Shown: piece by piece, positions 5,689 to 6,896 of the stretch
Numbering within the stretch: the stretch's first letter is position 1
Layout of the letters: every line of letters starts with the position of its first letter
Origin: Candidatus Scatomorpha merdipullorum
GTDB taxonomy: Bacteria; Bacillota; Clostridia; Oscillospirales; Oscillospiraceae
Assembly (NCBI GenBank): GCA_018716795.1
Contig: DVJK01000084.1
Coordinates: 1-6,896, forward strand
Length of the DNA stretch: 6,896 nucleotides
Direction: 5' to 3'
The notes under the pieces: model-generated
The model's database searches: none
What the model saw: the letters and a program-made list of their open reading frames with translations, nothing else
What the model was told of the DNA's origin: nothing
Position numbers and translations under genes: made by a program

Positions 5689-5832
5689 AGGTCTTGTCGG
5701 GCTTCCATAGCTGTCCTGGTAATAAAAGTAAAAATAAAAATAGGCGTAGCTAAAGAAGCCCTCAAAGCTGTTGAGAGCCTGGGCGCAGTTGGAGACGGCG
5801 GACATATTGCGGACGTTTTCGAGCTTCATCAT
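5677..5832 (-). CDS. Phe/Tyr-rich attenuation leader peptide
   Basis: A 51-codon reading frame starting MMKLENVRNM and ending GSPTRPETC. It has an excellent Shine-Dalgarno (AAAGGAGA, GGAG at 5841-5844, eight bases before the ATG). Residues 26-38 read FFSYAYFYFYFYY, with 11 of 13 aromatic, and Tyr42 follows. In total there are seven Tyr and six Phe but no Trp. It lies about 40 bases downstream of a sigma70-type promoter and directly before an antiterminator/terminator pair, upstream of a TrpXYZ-like transporter. The peptide is inferred to be regulatory: the ribosome's speed over its Phe and Tyr codons reports charging of tRNA-Phe and tRNA-Tyr. The last Tyr codon lies 18 bases before the antiterminator's first arm, so a stalled ribosome would leave that arm free. 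It has no signal peptide or membrane segment of its own. The ending may also matter, for example by affecting release at the stop codon. I do not recognise a named family. Confidence 0.88.
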   Translation of the reverse strand: MMKLENVRNMSAVSNCAQALNSFEGFFSYAYFYFYFYYQDSYGSPTRPETC

Positions 5833-5849
5833 GTCTTTGTCTCCTTTCC

Positions 5850-5861
5850 CGGCTTTCGCCG
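5850..5861 (-). other. Small GNRA-loop hairpin in the operon's 5' untranslated region
   Basis: CGGC-GAAA-GCCG on the - strand forms a 4-bp stem with a stable GAAA tetraloop just upstream of the leader peptide's Shine-Dalgarno. It may protect the 5' end of the transcript or present the ribosome binding site. Confidence 0.45.
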
Positions 5862-5877
5862 AACTGCTGTTGCATAT

Positions 5878-5906
5878 ACAATAACGCTTTGCGGCGCAAA
5901 AGTCAA
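5878..5906 (-). promoter_or_regulatory. Sigma70-type promoter of the leader peptide and transporter operon
   Basis: Read on the - strand: -35 TTGACT (5901-5906), a 17-base spacer, and -10 TATTGT (5878-5883). An AT-rich stretch upstream (5907-5922) could act as an UP element. Transcription would start near 5870 and give an untranslated leader of about 40 bases before the leader-peptide ATG. Most of the spacer is occupied by a perfect palindrome (5888-5900). Confidence 0.8.
5888..5900. promoter_or_regulatory. Possible operator palindrome inside the promoter spacer
   Basis: TTTGCG-G-CGCAAA is a perfect 6+1+6 inverted repeat lying between the -35 and -10 boxes and abutting the -35. A dimeric repressor bound here would block RNA polymerase. 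No regulator gene for it is evident in the window; the MarR-type gene at the left edge is about 5.5 kb away. Confidence 0.45.
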
Positions 5907-6020
5907 TGCAAAATTTTGAATAAGTGCGACAAACAAAGGCAGCAGCATTTCAGCGGTATGCACAAAAACCGCTCGAGCGAGACGGCCCGGACACACGCCG
6001 CCGCATTTTGCGGATGCCGC

Positions 6021-6053
6021 CGCAAAAACAAAGCCCCTCGGCGAGGGGCTTTG
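6021..6053 (-). terminator. Intrinsic terminator of the DUF6054-like gene
   Basis: On the - strand a perfect 11-bp stem (6053-6043 with 6039-6029, three-base apex) ends in TTTG and is followed by TTTTTG. It begins seven bases after the stop codon of the small gene at 6061-6387, and isolates that gene from the operon promoter at 5878-5906. Confidence 0.9.
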
Positions 6054-6060
6054 GCGCGGC

Positions 6061-6387
6061 TCAATTCAGGAGGTTCGCTATCGTGTCGAGGAAGGCGTCC
6101 TCGCCTATGGTGTTCATTTTGAAGAACATAGCGTTGCTGCCGCCGGAGGTTATGGCGGAGAGCTGCAGCTCGCTTCCGGAGCCGAAGAGGGTGAGCGACA
6201 TGCTCAGGCGGTTGCCGCCAGTCCAGCTGTACCGCTCGTACACGCGCACGGCGCAGCGCACACCGTCCGCCTCAAAGTCGCTGCTGTCCTCCAGAGTGGC
6301 GCTCATGCTTCCGGACATAATGCCCTCGTCGAGCATGGCGAGGACGGTGTCGAAGTTGCCGCGCAGGCGTTTTTCCAGCTTTGCCAT
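6061..6387 (-). CDS. DUF6054-like small protein
   Basis: A 108-residue protein with no signal peptide, membrane segment or cysteine motif (one cysteine). It starts MAKLEKRLRGNFDTVLAML, then has SGSMSATLEDSSDF, a strand-rich middle (VRCAVRVYERYSWTGGNRLSMSLTLFG) and an end LSAITSGGSNAMFFKMNTIGEDAFLD. From memory this pattern and length fit the DUF6054 family of Firmicutes; the function is unknown to me. The alternating strands and the end resemble a small alpha/beta fold. The start (ATG 6385-6387) is set by GGAGG eight bases upstream; an upstream in-frame ATG (6453) has no such site and would lie between the promoter and this ribosome binding site. It is a single-gene unit with its own promoter and terminator. 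Confidence 0.85.
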   Translation of the reverse strand: MAKLEKRLRGNFDTVLAMLDEGIMSGSMSATLEDSSDFEADGVRCAVRVYERYSWTGGNRLSMSLTLFGSGSELQLSAITSGGSNAMFFKMNTIGEDAFLDTIANLLN

Positions 6388-6431
6388 ATTATCTGCCTCC
6401 AATCTTCCGGCCTTTTCGGCCCTCTGGGCAC

Positions 6432-6460
6432 AGTATATCACAGGTGGAAACAAATTGGAA
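6432..6460 (-). promoter_or_regulatory. Extended -10 promoter of the DUF6054-like gene
   Basis: Read on the - strand: -10 TATACT (6432-6437) preceded by TGA, a TGn extended -10 element, and a weak -35 TTCCAA (6455-6460) at 17 bases. It lies about 45 bases upstream of the start codon and close after the end of the serine hydrolase gene. Confidence 0.65.
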
Positions 6461-6484
6461 GCGTAAATTCAAAGAATTAGCGCG

Positions 6485-6896
6485 CTATTCAAACAAAGCG
6501 CCGTTCAGCCTCGGCCAGGGCAGGCCCGCTGGCAGGGGAGAGGCGGAGAGCGCCGCGTCGACGCAGTCCCTGACTATGCCCTCGAGCTCGGCCCGCTCGC
6601 GCTCCCTTGCCTCCTCGGCGAGCCGCTCCGCCTCGAGCGCCTCGGCCTCGGCGCGCAGGGCGGCGGCGCGCCCGGACTCCCACTCGGCGAAGGCGTCGCA
6701 GAGCTCGCCCATGGCGTCGACGGCGGCGTAGCTCCCGCGGGTGAGGATGGTGAGCAGAAAGGGCTCCTCCGTGTAGACTATGCCCGCGACGGCGACGTGC
6801 AGCACGCCGTCGTAGCGCTCATAGCCATACTTCTGCGCTATCGGCACGCCGAGCGCGCCGGACTTGAGGTACTGGTCCGGCTGCGCGGCCAGCATG
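6485..6896 (-). CDS. Class A beta-lactamase-like serine hydrolase, C-terminal part (5' end outside window)
   Basis: The visible 137 codons end at TAG 6485-6487. The first half matches the end of a class A beta-lactamase/PBP-like fold: a Lys-x-Gly motif (KYG, about residues 22-24 counted from the Met at 6895), then DGVLHVAVAGIVYTEEPFLLTILTRG, the last two strands before the C-terminal helix (YAAVDAMGELCDAFAEWE). The catalytic SxxK motif would be upstream, outside the window, so activity cannot be judged. After the fold is an Ala/Glu/Arg-rich segment (about 75-107), probably a charged helix or coiled coil, and a short Pro-rich end. This tail is not part of the usual enzyme fold. The Met at 6895 is internal, not the start. 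Enzymes of this kind usually act outside the cell on cell-wall-like substrates. Confidence 0.8.
   Translation of the reverse strand, partial: MLAAQPDQYLKSGALGVPIAQKYGYERYDGVLHVAVAGIVYTEEPFLLTILTRGSYAAVDAMGELCDAFAEWESGRAAALRAEAEALEAERLAEEARERERAELEGIVRDCVDAALSASPLPAGLPWPRLNGALFE

Noticed and set aside
5585..5720. T-box riboswitch upstream of the transporter (the antiterminator loop has TTTGGC followed by AGCAACGCC)
   Set aside because: The conserved AGGGTGGNACCGCG element is absent and no long specifier stem-loop fits in the ~200-base leader, which is instead filled by a translated frame with its own ribosome binding site.
5499..5765. - strand frame starting MRASLATPIFIF, overlapping the leader peptide
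   Set aside because: It is out of frame with both the leader peptide and the binding protein, has no good ribosome binding site, and runs through the terminator; the frame with the Phe/Tyr run has a strong Shine-Dalgarno.
5907..6020. Short palindromes such as CGCTCGAGCG (5970-5979) and AGCGGT/ACCGCT (5952-5973) upstream of the operon promoter
   Set aside because: They are short, unrelated to each other and outside any transcript or promoter box; chance occurrence in GC-rich DNA is likely.
1..6896. CRISPR arrays, tRNA/rRNA genes, insertion sequences
   Set aside because: No regularly spaced repeats, no cloverleaf or rRNA signatures and no transposase-like protein were seen on either strand.

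Overview
The window looks like chromosomal DNA from a GC-rich member of the Clostridia, probably an Oscillospiraceae-like gut anaerobe. This rests on strong AGGAGG-type ribosome binding sites, Gram-positive-style lipoprotein signals, a DUF6054-like protein and a TrpXYZ-like amino-acid ABC transporter. The taxonomic call is inference; no marker gene is present. The first ~0.9 kb is visibly less GC-rich than the rest.

Layout. On the + strand, 1-877 holds the C-terminal part of a MarR-type regulator followed by a DUF2148 cysteine-motif (ferredoxin-like) protein, closed by a strong bidirectional terminator. Everything else is on the - strand. From right to left: the C-terminal end of a class A beta-lactamase-like serine hydrolase (6485-6896); a small DUF6054-like protein with its own extended -10 promoter and a terminator (6029-6460); the aromatic amino-acid transporter operon (promoter at 5878-5906, last gene ending at 1653); and a two-CBS-domain protein with its own promoter and a possibly structured leader (1011-1593).

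The centrepiece is the operon's leader. Between a sigma70-type promoter and the first structural gene lies a 51-codon open reading frame with a good Shine-Dalgarno. Eleven of its 13 residues from position 26 to 38 are Phe or Tyr (FFSYAYFYFYFYY), and it has no Trp. Its stop codon lies inside an antiterminator-like hairpin that shares bases with a following intrinsic terminator (13-position stem, seven Ts). This is the architecture of ribosome-mediated transcription attenuation. It predicts that scarcity of charged tRNA-Phe or tRNA-Tyr stalls the leader ribosome and switches the transporter on. It therefore assigns the transporter to Phe/Tyr uptake, although the family's named member is the tryptophan system TrpXYZ. 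A perfect 13-bp palindrome fills most of the promoter spacer, suggesting a second layer of control by a repressor.

The operon encodes a lipoprotein substrate-binding protein, a permease and an ATPase. A terminator follows, and then a second, clearly paralogous substrate-binding lipoprotein. The two binding proteins share most of their core but differ at probable ligand-contacting loops. One permease/ATPase pair may therefore serve two receptors with different specificities.
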